Positions 36,192 to 43,899 of a stretch of 64,000 nucleotides of DNA are shown one piece after another. This DNA comes from Chitinophagaceae bacterium DXS (GTDB lineage: Bacteria; Bacteroidota; Bacteroidia; Chitinophagales; Chitinophagaceae). The stretch lies in contig CP128386.1 in the NCBI GenBank assembly GCA_030345135.1, positions 6,743,001 through 6,807,000 on the forward strand, read 5' to 3'. Both the position numbers and the translations under genes were made by a program. The first letter of the stretch is position 1. Every line of letters begins with the position of its first letter. The notes beneath the pieces are model-generated. The model worked only from the letters and a program-made list of their open reading frames with translations, was not told the DNA's origin and did no database searches.

Positions 36192-36746
36192 TTACAATTT
36201 GGATATTGTTGCTTCTTTAATAAGGTTTAAGAACTTATTTTTATCGGCTTCATTATCGTAAGGGTTGCCGATTGCCAAAATTTTATTATCGCCATTTGTC
36301 AAAACTGTGAACTTCTCTTTACTATCAATTAATGGGGCATTTTTTTTCCTGAACGCATCTGTATTATCAAGAATCAAAGGAATGAAAATATTTTTCAATG
36401 TATCAGATTCAAATAAAAATTTTAGCAACTCAAAATTATCATGCGAATAGCACACGGGTACAACAGCTACACTTTTATAATCTTTTAACTCCAGGCTTAA
36501 TTGATTACATTTTCTAATATCATCAACACAACAGCTACAATATGCGTTCACTAAAGTATAAATCCTGAATGGCAAAACATTTACACTCTTTAAGTATTCG
36601 GAACCTGTCGTTGTCGTTTTTGCATTAAATACTTGGACATCTGATGGCACAAACAAAGTTTGAGCTATATTATTGGTTCTGTCTGAATTACAGTTGGTAC
36701 TTAACATCAACAAAACAAATAACAATGAATGAAATATTGCTTTCAT
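36192..36746 (-). CDS. Thioredoxin-fold-like lipoprotein with CSCC motif
   Basis: The 184-residue product has a lipoprotein-like signal (FVLLMLSTNCNS, Cys19). After it, YTLVNAYCSCCVDDIRKCNQ followed by YKSVAVVPVCYSHDNFELLK and a later VLTNGDNKILAIGNPY resembles a thioredoxin-like fold, in which the CSCC at the start of the first helix would take the place of CxxC. Such proteins in Bacteroidota lie beside BF3164-like propeller lipoproteins, as here. A thiol role at the envelope is inferred from the fold and the cysteine-containing neighbour peptide. Confidence 0.65.
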   Translation of the reverse strand: MKAIFHSLLFVLLMLSTNCNSDRTNNIAQTLFVPSDVQVFNAKTTTTGSEYLKSVNVLPFRIYTLVNAYCSCCVDDIRKCNQLSLELKDYKSVAVVPVCYSHDNFELLKFLFESDTLKNIFIPLILDNTDAFRKKNAPLIDSKEKFTVLTNGDNKILAIGNPYDNEADKNKFLNLIKEATISKL

Positions 36747-36909
36747 ACAGAAGGTAAATTATTTACTGACTTTACGCACTTCTATCCACAAAATCAAATG
36801 CTTTTGGATATTTCAGAGAACAGTTATATAGATTCCATTCTCTCGTGAATACCTCGCTATTATTGTGATCCACAAAAAAAAATGGATCACAATGCGTAAC
36901 GTCAATTAT

Positions 36910-37971
36910 CTATTTTAGTTTACCAATGCGTATTTGCTTTTTCACAGCATCATAAGTGTAAATTGATGCATCATCACTTGACACAGCAAATGCCTGAATA
37001 TCTTCTGAGAGGTTAATCTTCTTTACCGGGTTTCCATCCCAACTGTAAACGTAAATGCTATTGCCATAAGTGAAATTTTCAGTGAAGAATTTTCTTCCTG
37101 AAAATAAAAGATAAATATAGTTTTCCGTCGTCATACCTGTCAGAAATGCTACAATAGTGTTGTTACCACATATCGCTATTTCTTTACCATCAGGGCCAGT
37201 CATTTTGTTCATTTGAGGATCAAACCCATCAGGCCCATAGACCATACGAGATTCCCCTGTTTTTAAATTAACTATTTCAATTTTGTCAGTATATCGGTAT
37301 GCCAAAACGCACCGATCATGGGAAGGCTTTATGAACAAGAAATTCTCCATGGCAGATTTATCGTAATTAGACGCAGGAGTATTGGCATCATGCCCATAAG
37401 GAACTATGCCACACTCCGGCTTTCCATCAGCACTAAGATTAAGAAAATCAATTTTATTGTCGGAATTGAAATTTCCACTACCTATAGCGGTGGAGTCATC
37501 AAGCAATTTTAGAGAACGATAAAAACCACTTGTAAGATTTTTTTCAAGAATGACACTACTTGTATCCAGGATATTTTTGAATTTATTGAATACAACAGTC
37601 TTTTTATTAATATCATAAGCCCAAATGTTACCATCCGATAACACTCCAGAGGAAAGGAACCCCATGGCTTGTCCATATTTTCTGCCAAATTCAATTCTCT
37701 GAGATAATAATTTACCGTGAGCCGCATCATATAAAGAGAAATGATACTTGCTTTTTCCAGTAGGCATGCTATTAACCAGCATTAGAACCGAATCATTATA
37801 CATGTCAAGGTAATCCGGAGCATTTGTTGCGCAATCAATAAATAGCGATTCCGTAATATTTTGCTGATCAGGGAAACTTTGTTTTGGGTGATTGTTTTTT
37901 TGTTGTCCGAAGCAACCCGTTAAAAGAAAAATCACTAACCCGAATACAATAATTGGAGATTTTAAATACAT
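36910..37971 (-). CDS. BF3164-like six-bladed beta-propeller lipoprotein
   Basis: The 353-residue protein has a classic lipobox, LTGC at 17-20. The rest consists of repeated beta blades, for example VLMLVNSMPTGKSKYHFSLY, GVLSDGNIWAYDINKKTVVF and ENYIYLLFSGRKFFTENFTY, and ends with AVSSDDASIYTYDAVKKQIR. This is the pattern of BF3164/DUF4934-type propeller lipoproteins, which are anchored in an envelope membrane and have no known reaction. It sits between the small four-cysteine peptide gene and the thioredoxin-like gene on the same strand, suggesting a functional group. Confidence 0.75.
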   Translation of the reverse strand: MYLKSPIIVFGLVIFLLTGCFGQQKNNHPKQSFPDQQNITESLFIDCATNAPDYLDMYNDSVLMLVNSMPTGKSKYHFSLYDAAHGKLLSQRIEFGRKYGQAMGFLSSGVLSDGNIWAYDINKKTVVFNKFKNILDTSSVILEKNLTSGFYRSLKLLDDSTAIGSGNFNSDNKIDFLNLSADGKPECGIVPYGHDANTPASNYDKSAMENFLFIKPSHDRCVLAYRYTDKIEIVNLKTGESRMVYGPDGFDPQMNKMTGPDGKEIAICGNNTIVAFLTGMTTENYIYLLFSGRKFFTENFTYGNSIYVYSWDGNPVKKINLSEDIQAFAVSSDDASIYTYDAVKKQIRIGKLK

Positions 37972-38108
37972 ATTTCGATCTATTAAGATGCTAAAAAGTT
38001 AGCGCTCACTTGAAACGCAAGCGCTAATTATCATTTTGCAGAAAACACTTCAAATCAGCCTTTGCTTAAATGAACAAACGCCAATAAAAAGATTAATTGC
38101 AACTTTGT

Positions 38109-38315
38109 TTAAAAGGGGACAGTGTAACAGCCCGCGGCCATATAGGGCATACAACCAATCACATAGGCATTACCACTAGCACAAACATACGAGTAGGATC
38201 CCATGTATATGCACCCGCCACGATATTCTAATTGTGCAGTACTTTTCTTTAACGAAAACACAGAAACCAAAGTAATGGTTAATAATAGTGCGGCAAGTTG
38301 AAACCTTTTTTTCAT
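38109..38315 (-). CDS. Small secreted four-cysteine peptide
   Basis: This 68-residue product has a strong signal peptide (MKKRFQLAALLLTITLVSVF, cleavage likely near STAQ). That leaves a ~40-residue mature peptide rich in Tyr, Gly, Met and Cys. Cysteines lie at 35, 45, 55 and 63, nearly evenly spaced, and the peptide ends CYTVPF. The layout (short signal, small Cys-rich tail, neighbouring propeller lipoprotein) is like NVEALA or DUF6520-type mini-proteins of Bacteroidota, but the NVEALA motif itself is missing. It is co-directional with the propeller and thioredoxin-like genes. Confidence 0.65.
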   Translation of the reverse strand: MKKRFQLAALLLTITLVSVFSLKKSTAQLEYRGGCIYMGSYSYVCASGNAYVIGCMPYMAAGCYTVPF

Positions 38316-38632
38316 TGACTAAGATTTTAAAATTAATGCTTCATTTTTATTTTTTTACTGAAAGGCTAACAGGCTGAAGCGATAACCCATTTAGCAACCA
38401 TAATTGATTTTTAAATTATATGCAAATAGTTTTTAATGTTATTCTCTCTCGTTTGAATTAAATATTTGATATTTTTGGCCAATTATTCTTACTTGTTAAT
38501 TCTGAATGGCTTAACCAAAAGCAAGGTATTTATCAGATAAAATGCTAAAGCCCTGACTGAGTTGAATTATACATTTACTAAAAGCTGAACAATACATTGA
38601 TTAAATGCATATTTTATTTTTTTAATAAATAC
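38316..38632. promoter_or_regulatory. A/T-rich leader region upstream of the small peptide gene
   Basis: This 317-bp region lies between the membrane ligase-like gene and the small peptide gene, both on the minus strand. It probably holds the peptide gene's own promoter, since the gap is long for an operon. I see no convincing promoter boxes, hairpin or coding sequence. Confidence 0.3.
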
Positions 38633-40489
38633 TTAAGAAGAACGCTTAATACCGTGAACTTCTTCTTTGATCCAATTAACTTCTATCGATGGTATTTTAA
38701 CTGGCATAGTCAGAATAATATCGGCAGCTTTCCTGACATTAAAAGTATCATTAGCTTCAACATACAGTTTTAGCAATTCCAATCTTGTTTTAAATTTTGA
38801 TGGAATGTAATTAACGAGATCAACATAGGTTGTAATAGCAGCATCAATATTTTTTACCTTTTTATAGCAAATGCCAAGAGCCGCAATATTTGATTCTGCC
38901 AAAAAGTATTTTTGAGCTTCTTTAAGAATTATCGTGGCCTGGTAATAGTTTGCGCTATCTTCAGTAAGGAGCATTCCAAACTCAGATAAAAATTTTCCAT
39001 TGAATTTCAATACTGGATAGAGACTTTGGTATTCCAATTGTGCATTTTTTCTTGAAGAGTAATTCCTTGCCCTTTCCCAATGTTTTACGCCTTGCAATTG
39101 CCTCCAGGAAACTTGTATTGCAGCCAGCCCTATGACCATGGAAAGAACCACTACCAATCTCTGTAAATTAAAGTTTAGTTTTTTGGGTGTTCTCAGTATC
39201 TGGTTGTTTAAACCGCTCAGTTCCATGAGCATAGTGGGAAGACCAAAACAGAAGAACAGCATTAACAATAATATATTTGTCTGCAACAGATAAGACGTAA
39301 AGCCACACGTGAAAATCACAACCACAGTTAATTTGGACGCATTCAACAATGCTTTGCATTTAGGCGTTGTTTTTTTAAAAAAACTGTATACAAATAACAA
39401 TAAAACGAAAAAAAACAAAGCTCCTACCGTTTCAAAAAGTTGCAAAAAATCGTTGAAAAGAATGAAGCTGTCAGATGCACTTAAAAAATATTCAGTAGGT
39501 GGATTAGTGTGGTTCTTAAAATAGGACATCTGCCATTGTGGATAATACCATGTAAATCGCCCAATACCAGTCCCCAGCCAAAAATGATCGAAAAAATGAT
39601 CAAATCCAATTTCCAGCTTCATCATTCGTCCGTAAGTCGATAGCTTTTTTAAAAAGAAAAGATGATAGACCCCACAACAAATCACAATCGCAAAAAGAAA
39701 TGAACAAAATACAACAAGAACTCGTGGTAAAGTCAGAATACGTACTTTAAGAATCCTTGCATATTTTGAAAAAATGTATGCGCAAATAAGTAAGACAAAT
39801 GCAATTAGAGCTGTCCGTGATTTACAGCCCCATATGATCATGGAGACGAATAAGACTGATGCAGAAAATAAAGTTTTTTTTATTGACAGCAATATTTTGC
39901 CGTCCCATTTTGGATAAATTTTCTTTGGGACTTTAAAAACAGGCTTCTTAATCTCAAAAAAAGTATAGAAAACAAATGGAAGTTGCGATACAAGGTAACA
40001 ACATAGTATACCAGAATTCTGAAAGCTTCCTTCCACATTAAATAACCCAATTTTAAATGAAAAAAAATCCATTTGTCTAAATACCAAATACAATTCCCAA
40101 AAGAACATTCCAGAAAAAAAAACTATACCGAGATGAATTGCCTGCATATTTAGGGAAGGGAACATGCTAAAAAATATCAGAAGTATCACAAGGCATGTAA
40201 AATATTCATTTGAAAAAGAGTAGTATTGGCTAAAAAGCATAATACAGATAAAGACACTGGTAATAAGAACTAATCGCATCTGATTACCCGCAAACGCAGG
40301 CCTCCCAGAAAAGGATTCTATCCCAGATAAAATCAAAAATATAAACCAAATAGTCAACGCAACAAATGCTATAAAATATTGAGCATTATTATAAAGCTCA
40401 ATATTAAAAGCATATTGGTGGTAGAACAAAAAGTATATAGCTATCGAAAACAAAAACAATAACACAAGTAATTCCCTTGTCTTTTTCAT
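38633..40489 (-). CDS. O-antigen ligase-like polytopic membrane protein with TPR tail
   Basis: The 618-residue protein has about eleven hydrophobic helices up to residue ~460 and a large periplasmic loop with the Wzy/ligase-type sequence FWLGTGIGRFTWYYPQWQMS. After the last helix, ~150 residues form TPR-like helices (YFLAESNIAALGICYKKVKN, YIPSKFKTRLELLKLYVEAN). Wzy_C/WaaL-type enzymes transfer lipid-linked glycans, but many Bacteroidota members with TPR tails are uncharacterised. Position directly upstream of a small secreted peptide and two lipoproteins suggests action on that system instead of, or besides, O-antigen; this is inference. Confidence 0.75.
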   Translation of the reverse strand: MKKTRELLVLLFLFSIAIYFLFYHQYAFNIELYNNAQYFIAFVALTIWFIFLILSGIESFSGRPAFAGNQMRLVLITSVFICIMLFSQYYSFSNEYFTCLVILLIFFSMFPSLNMQAIHLGIVFFSGMFFWELYLVFRQMDFFSFKIGLFNVEGSFQNSGILCCYLVSQLPFVFYTFFEIKKPVFKVPKKIYPKWDGKILLSIKKTLFSASVLFVSMIIWGCKSRTALIAFVLLICAYIFSKYARILKVRILTLPRVLVVFCSFLFAIVICCGVYHLFFLKKLSTYGRMMKLEIGFDHFFDHFWLGTGIGRFTWYYPQWQMSYFKNHTNPPTEYFLSASDSFILFNDFLQLFETVGALFFFVLLLFVYSFFKKTTPKCKALLNASKLTVVVIFTCGFTSYLLQTNILLLMLFFCFGLPTMLMELSGLNNQILRTPKKLNFNLQRLVVVLSMVIGLAAIQVSWRQLQGVKHWERARNYSSRKNAQLEYQSLYPVLKFNGKFLSEFGMLLTEDSANYYQATIILKEAQKYFLAESNIAALGICYKKVKNIDAAITTYVDLVNYIPSKFKTRLELLKLYVEANDTFNVRKAADIILTMPVKIPSIEVNWIKEEVHGIKRSS

Positions 40490-41152
40490 TTATGGTTTAC
40501 GCTATTTAGTGGTGATTCAATTTACAAGTGGACATTAAACTTTATTACCACACTTGTTTACCATTTACGTATGCAAATCTGTCTGCATCCCTTTTGTCTG
40601 GCTCACATTAATTTACTGCATGAATAACATGCCTCAATTCGATTTGCGGATATCTTTAAAAGAGCAGTGAAAGCATGAAGATATACACATCAGTATGTAC
40701 GGCCAATATCGCTTAGTGCATATTTATGCCCTTTAAATTTGATGATTTCTATGTAGTTGAAATTAAGAAAAGACCGTAAATGCATGGTTGCGATCGGATT
40801 TCAGGTTCTGTTTTAATACTGTCATCCTAGAAAATAGCGGTCTTTTAACAAAAATTGCTCTTCGGTCTCACTTTATTCAATGGATTTTACACCGCTCGAC
40901 GCTTCGTTGCCCGGCTTGCTTCCTGCCTGCATTATCTTTTGAGTTTAAAATGTGCTGCGTTTAAATAGGTTTTGATATTATTCGAATCAACGATGTTCGC
41001 AAAATGACGTTTTTTTTTCGCAAAGTGAAATTGTACTCGCGTCGGGGCCGGTTTAACTTGCTGTAATCATGTTCTTATTTTTATCAGAACCATCGGTCGA
41101 CATGGGGGATAACATTAAGTAAACAATGATTTAATTAAAACAATTGCTAAAT
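40490..41152. promoter_or_regulatory. Divergent intergenic region
   Basis: This 663-bp region lies between the divergent ligase-like and PhyH genes. Two similar 14-mers, TTCGCAAAATGACG at ~40996 and TTCGCAAAGTGAAA at ~41018, flank a T-run and could be regulator sites. No gene is supported. Confidence 0.3.
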
Positions 41153-42121
41153 ATGGAAACATCATCATCTACAACATCAGTTGATCTGGCAGCCCATGGC
41201 CATCCCATCTCAGATTTTTTTAAACAACCTTCATGCGCAGAGGAATGGGAACAGTATATGCTTACAGAGGAACAGGTTAAAGCTTTTGAAGAACAGGGAT
41301 TTATTTCCGGTATACGTGTATTGACAGATAACCAGGTTGATATATTAAACAACGAGCTGGAGAGCTTTCAATCGATAGGAGGAGAGAAGCGTGATTTGTT
41401 TTATTATTATGAAAGTAATGAATCAGTAGATGTAAGTAAAACACTTTTCCATGCAATTGGCGGATGGAGAGTGGCTCCGGGGTTTCATGACCTTATCTGG
41501 TCGCCCGCATTTCGCATGGCAGCATATCAGTTACTGGGGCAATCTTTCAGGTTGTTTCATGATCAGCTTTTTTGTAAGCCGGCTAAACATGGCGGTGTAG
41601 TTGCATGGCACCAGGATTTTTCCTATTGGACCTTTACCAAACCAATGCACCATCTTACATGTTGGATTGCGTTAGACGATTCGACTACAGAAAATGGTTG
41701 TCTCTATTACGTACCGGAAAGCCACAAATGGGGGTTGCTTCCTATCACAGGTCTTACCGGTGATATGGATGCTGTGCGGGAGGTTTTAAACAAAGAACAG
41801 GTAGAACTTTTTGATAAAAAAGTTACCAACGAATTGCCCAGAGGTTTTGCCAGTTTCCATCACCCGTTAATGATGCACGGATCATATGCAAATTATTCAG
41901 AAAGACCAAGAAGGGCTGTAGTACTCAATGCAATGGCTTTTAATACACTTGGAAACACCGAAAATTATCACAGGCTGGATGCACTAAATAGCTTTCCGGT
42001 AATGAAACAGGATGAAGTGCTGAACGGGCGTTTCTTTCCTCTGCTATTTGATGGTGACAAAGAAATTGGAAAGCTTAATGTTCCAAAGGTTAACACGGGA
42101 TTGTTATACAACGGGCAATAA
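41153..42121 (+). CDS. Phytanoyl-CoA dioxygenase (PhyH) family protein
   Basis: The ATG at 41153 is preferred over an in-frame TTG nine bases upstream, giving 322 residues. The PhyH fold of Fe(II)/2-oxoglutarate oxygenases is seen with metal ligands His153 and Asp155 in WHQDFSYW and His242 in MMHGSYANYS, and a 2-oxoglutarate-binding Arg in ERPRRAVVLNA. TENGCLYYVPESHKWG is also typical. Substrate unknown. It is followed by a XylR-type sugar-responsive regulator on the same strand, so it may act on a sugar or glycan-derived compound rather than a fatty acid. Confidence 0.88.
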   Translation: METSSSTTSVDLAAHGHPISDFFKQPSCAEEWEQYMLTEEQVKAFEEQGFISGIRVLTDNQVDILNNELESFQSIGGEKRDLFYYYESNESVDVSKTLFHAIGGWRVAPGFHDLIWSPAFRMAAYQLLGQSFRLFHDQLFCKPAKHGGVVAWHQDFSYWTFTKPMHHLTCWIALDDSTTENGCLYYVPESHKWGLLPITGLTGDMDAVREVLNKEQVELFDKKVTNELPRGFASFHHPLMMHGSYANYSERPRRAVVLNAMAFNTLGNTENYHRLDALNSFPVMKQDEVLNGRFFPLLFDGDKEIGKLNVPKVNTGLLYNGQ

Positions 42122-42317
42122 TTTAAATGCCAGAGGTTGATTGGTAATGCCACGGGTTAAGTTTATGGTTGGAATCAGCACGCATATACCAGGCTCTGAC
42201 CTGCTCAAAAAGAACGGCTTTTCAGTTGGTATTTGTAATTGAACTTTGCAAAGTCTCTCTAAAAGAGTTTTACCTTAGTAAATATTTTTTTGTAATTCTT
42301 CATAAGCAAATTGCCAG

Positions 42318-43478
42318 GTGAAAAAAAGGTTTAAAGTAGCTGTATTGATGGATGTGTCCAGGGCTTACGATAGGGATGTATTAACAGGCATTACCAATTT
42401 CAACAAGATCCATGACAAATTCGTTTTCTTTTTCTTTTCTCCCAGGTACGTGCATAATGACAACCAGGCCGCTATAATCAAGCGTTTGGTTAAATGGCGC
42501 CCGGATGGTGTATTGACAAGAGAAGTTGATGGATTTAAGCAAATGCTTAAACTGAATGTGCCCCTTATCATATTTCCGCATACAAATTTGTATAAAAACG
42601 AAATAAATGTATGGGGAGACAATCATCTTATCGGTCAGGTGTCCGCAGAGTATTTTATTAACAGGGGCTATAAAAGTTTTGGTTTTTTAGGTTTTAAAGG
42701 TTTTCAATGGTCCGTAGAAAGAGAAAAGGGGTTTGTTGAATATGTGGGTAAGTTTGGACATAGTGTAAATGCTTTCAATTTCGATAATAAAAATTTATTG
42801 TGGGAGGAACTGCCGACGAAGCTTGTTGACTGGTTGAAGGTGTTCAAGAACCCGACTGCGATTTTTTCTGCAACTGATGAACTAAACATACTTCTGCTGG
42901 AGGCTGCGAAAAATGCCGGATTAAAAGTGCCTGATGATTTATCCATTATGGGGGTAGATAATGACGCCCTGATCTGTGAGACGACTAACCCAACATTATC
43001 GAGCATAGATCACAATGCATGGCAATATGGTTTCCAGGCGGCTATGATTTTAAGCAGGTGGATGGAACACGGCGAAAGGCCTGATTGCAATATTATTTGT
43101 AAGCCGGGTACCATTGTTTTAAGAAATTCTACAAATATAATGGCAATTGAAGACGAGCAGGTTCGCACCGCTTTGCATTATATTACAAATGTTGCGCCGT
43201 CAGAAGATATTTCTGTTGATGACGTTGTAAAGGTCACTACGTTATCAAGGCGAATTCTTGAAAAAAGATTTCAGCGGCTTATTAAAAGTTCAGTATTAGA
43301 GGAAATAAAGAAGGCAAGAATTCAGCGAATAAAATACCTGCTGGAATATTCTGAGTTAAGTATTTTGCAAATCGCCAGTGAACTAAATTTTAGAAACTTT
43401 GACAATATAACCAGGTATTTTAAGCAGTTTACGGGTATCAATCCAAAGGAATACCGAAACCAATTCAGGCGAGACTAG
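42318..43478 (+). CDS. XylR-type regulator: LacI-like sensor with AraC DNA-binding domain
   Basis: The gene starts at GTG and encodes 386 residues. Residues 1-270 form a periplasmic-binding-protein-like sensor as in LacI-type regulators but without their N-terminal HTH (VAVLMDVSRAYDRDVLTGIT, FSATDELNILLLEAAKNAG, SIMGVDNDALICETTNPTLS). Residues ~285-386 form an AraC double HTH (VTTLSRRILEKRFQRLI, ILQIASELNFRNFDNITRYF, FTGINPKEYRNQF). This is the XylR architecture that responds to sugars. The adjacent 22-bp palindrome and GH38-like gene downstream are likely targets, and the PhyH gene upstream may be too. Confidence 0.9.
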   Translation: MKKRFKVAVLMDVSRAYDRDVLTGITNFNKIHDKFVFFFFSPRYVHNDNQAAIIKRLVKWRPDGVLTREVDGFKQMLKLNVPLIIFPHTNLYKNEINVWGDNHLIGQVSAEYFINRGYKSFGFLGFKGFQWSVEREKGFVEYVGKFGHSVNAFNFDNKNLLWEELPTKLVDWLKVFKNPTAIFSATDELNILLLEAAKNAGLKVPDDLSIMGVDNDALICETTNPTLSSIDHNAWQYGFQAAMILSRWMEHGERPDCNIICKPGTIVLRNSTNIMAIEDEQVRTALHYITNVAPSEDISVDDVVKVTTLSRRILEKRFQRLIKSSVLEEIKKARIQRIKYLLEYSELSILQIASELNFRNFDNITRYFKQFTGINPKEYRNQFRRD

Positions 43479-43578
43479 CGTTTCTATTGCTTTCCATGTT
43501 TTGCTTCTTGTTGCTTTATTAGCCGCATTCCCGCTATTTTTCTTTTGCAGCTAAGGGTTATTCTGTTTTTAATAAAAG

Positions 43579-43600
43579 TATGTTCATATGTATGAACATA
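43579..43600. promoter_or_regulatory. 22-bp palindrome, candidate operator
   Basis: TATGTTCATA and TATGAACATA flank a 2-bp centre and are perfect reverse complements. The site lies 100 bp after the XylR-type regulator and ~300 bp before the GH38-like gene, in a 420-bp gap that otherwise holds only a decayed coding remnant. The symmetry suits a dimeric regulator. It could also be a small RNA hairpin. Confidence 0.45.
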
Positions 43601-43695
43601 ATTATTTATTTTTAATGCCAAAATATGGTTTCGGATCATTTCTAAGTGTGTCCGGAAATTATCCGGTCATTAAAAAGATGCCTTATGATTAAAAG

Positions 43696-43852
43696 ATGTT
43701 CGCGCTTTTGCTCCCTTTTCCACTTTTATTGAACGCGCAAATTAGTGCAATTGACGCCGGAAATGGTAACTCAGATAGTAAGATCTCAGATATTGTGATT
43801 GCCTTTTAAGATGCATGTTGATATTGGTTATACGAATTCAGCAACCAAATAG
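43696..43852 (+). pseudogene. Decayed N-terminus of a second GH38-like gene
   Basis: An ATG at 43696 opens a signal peptide (MFALLLPFPLLLNAQ) followed by SKISDIVIAF and a stop at 43807. Removing one T from the TTTT at 43804-43807 restores the frame to FKMHVDIGYTNSATK before a TAG at 43850. This matches the N-terminus of the intact gene downstream (EIIVVFKTHFDIGYTH), including the metal-binding HxDIGYT motif. The remaining ~800 residues are gone. It is therefore a truncated, frameshifted paralogue, not a leader ORF. Confidence 0.75.
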
Positions 43853-43899
43853 AAGGTGTAAAAAAGTGAAATTTCGGAAATTAATTTAATGATACTTTT

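Noticed and set aside
41144-41152. TTG at 41144 as start of the PhyH gene
   Set aside because: The ATG nine bases later is in frame and more usual; the extra three residues add no motif.
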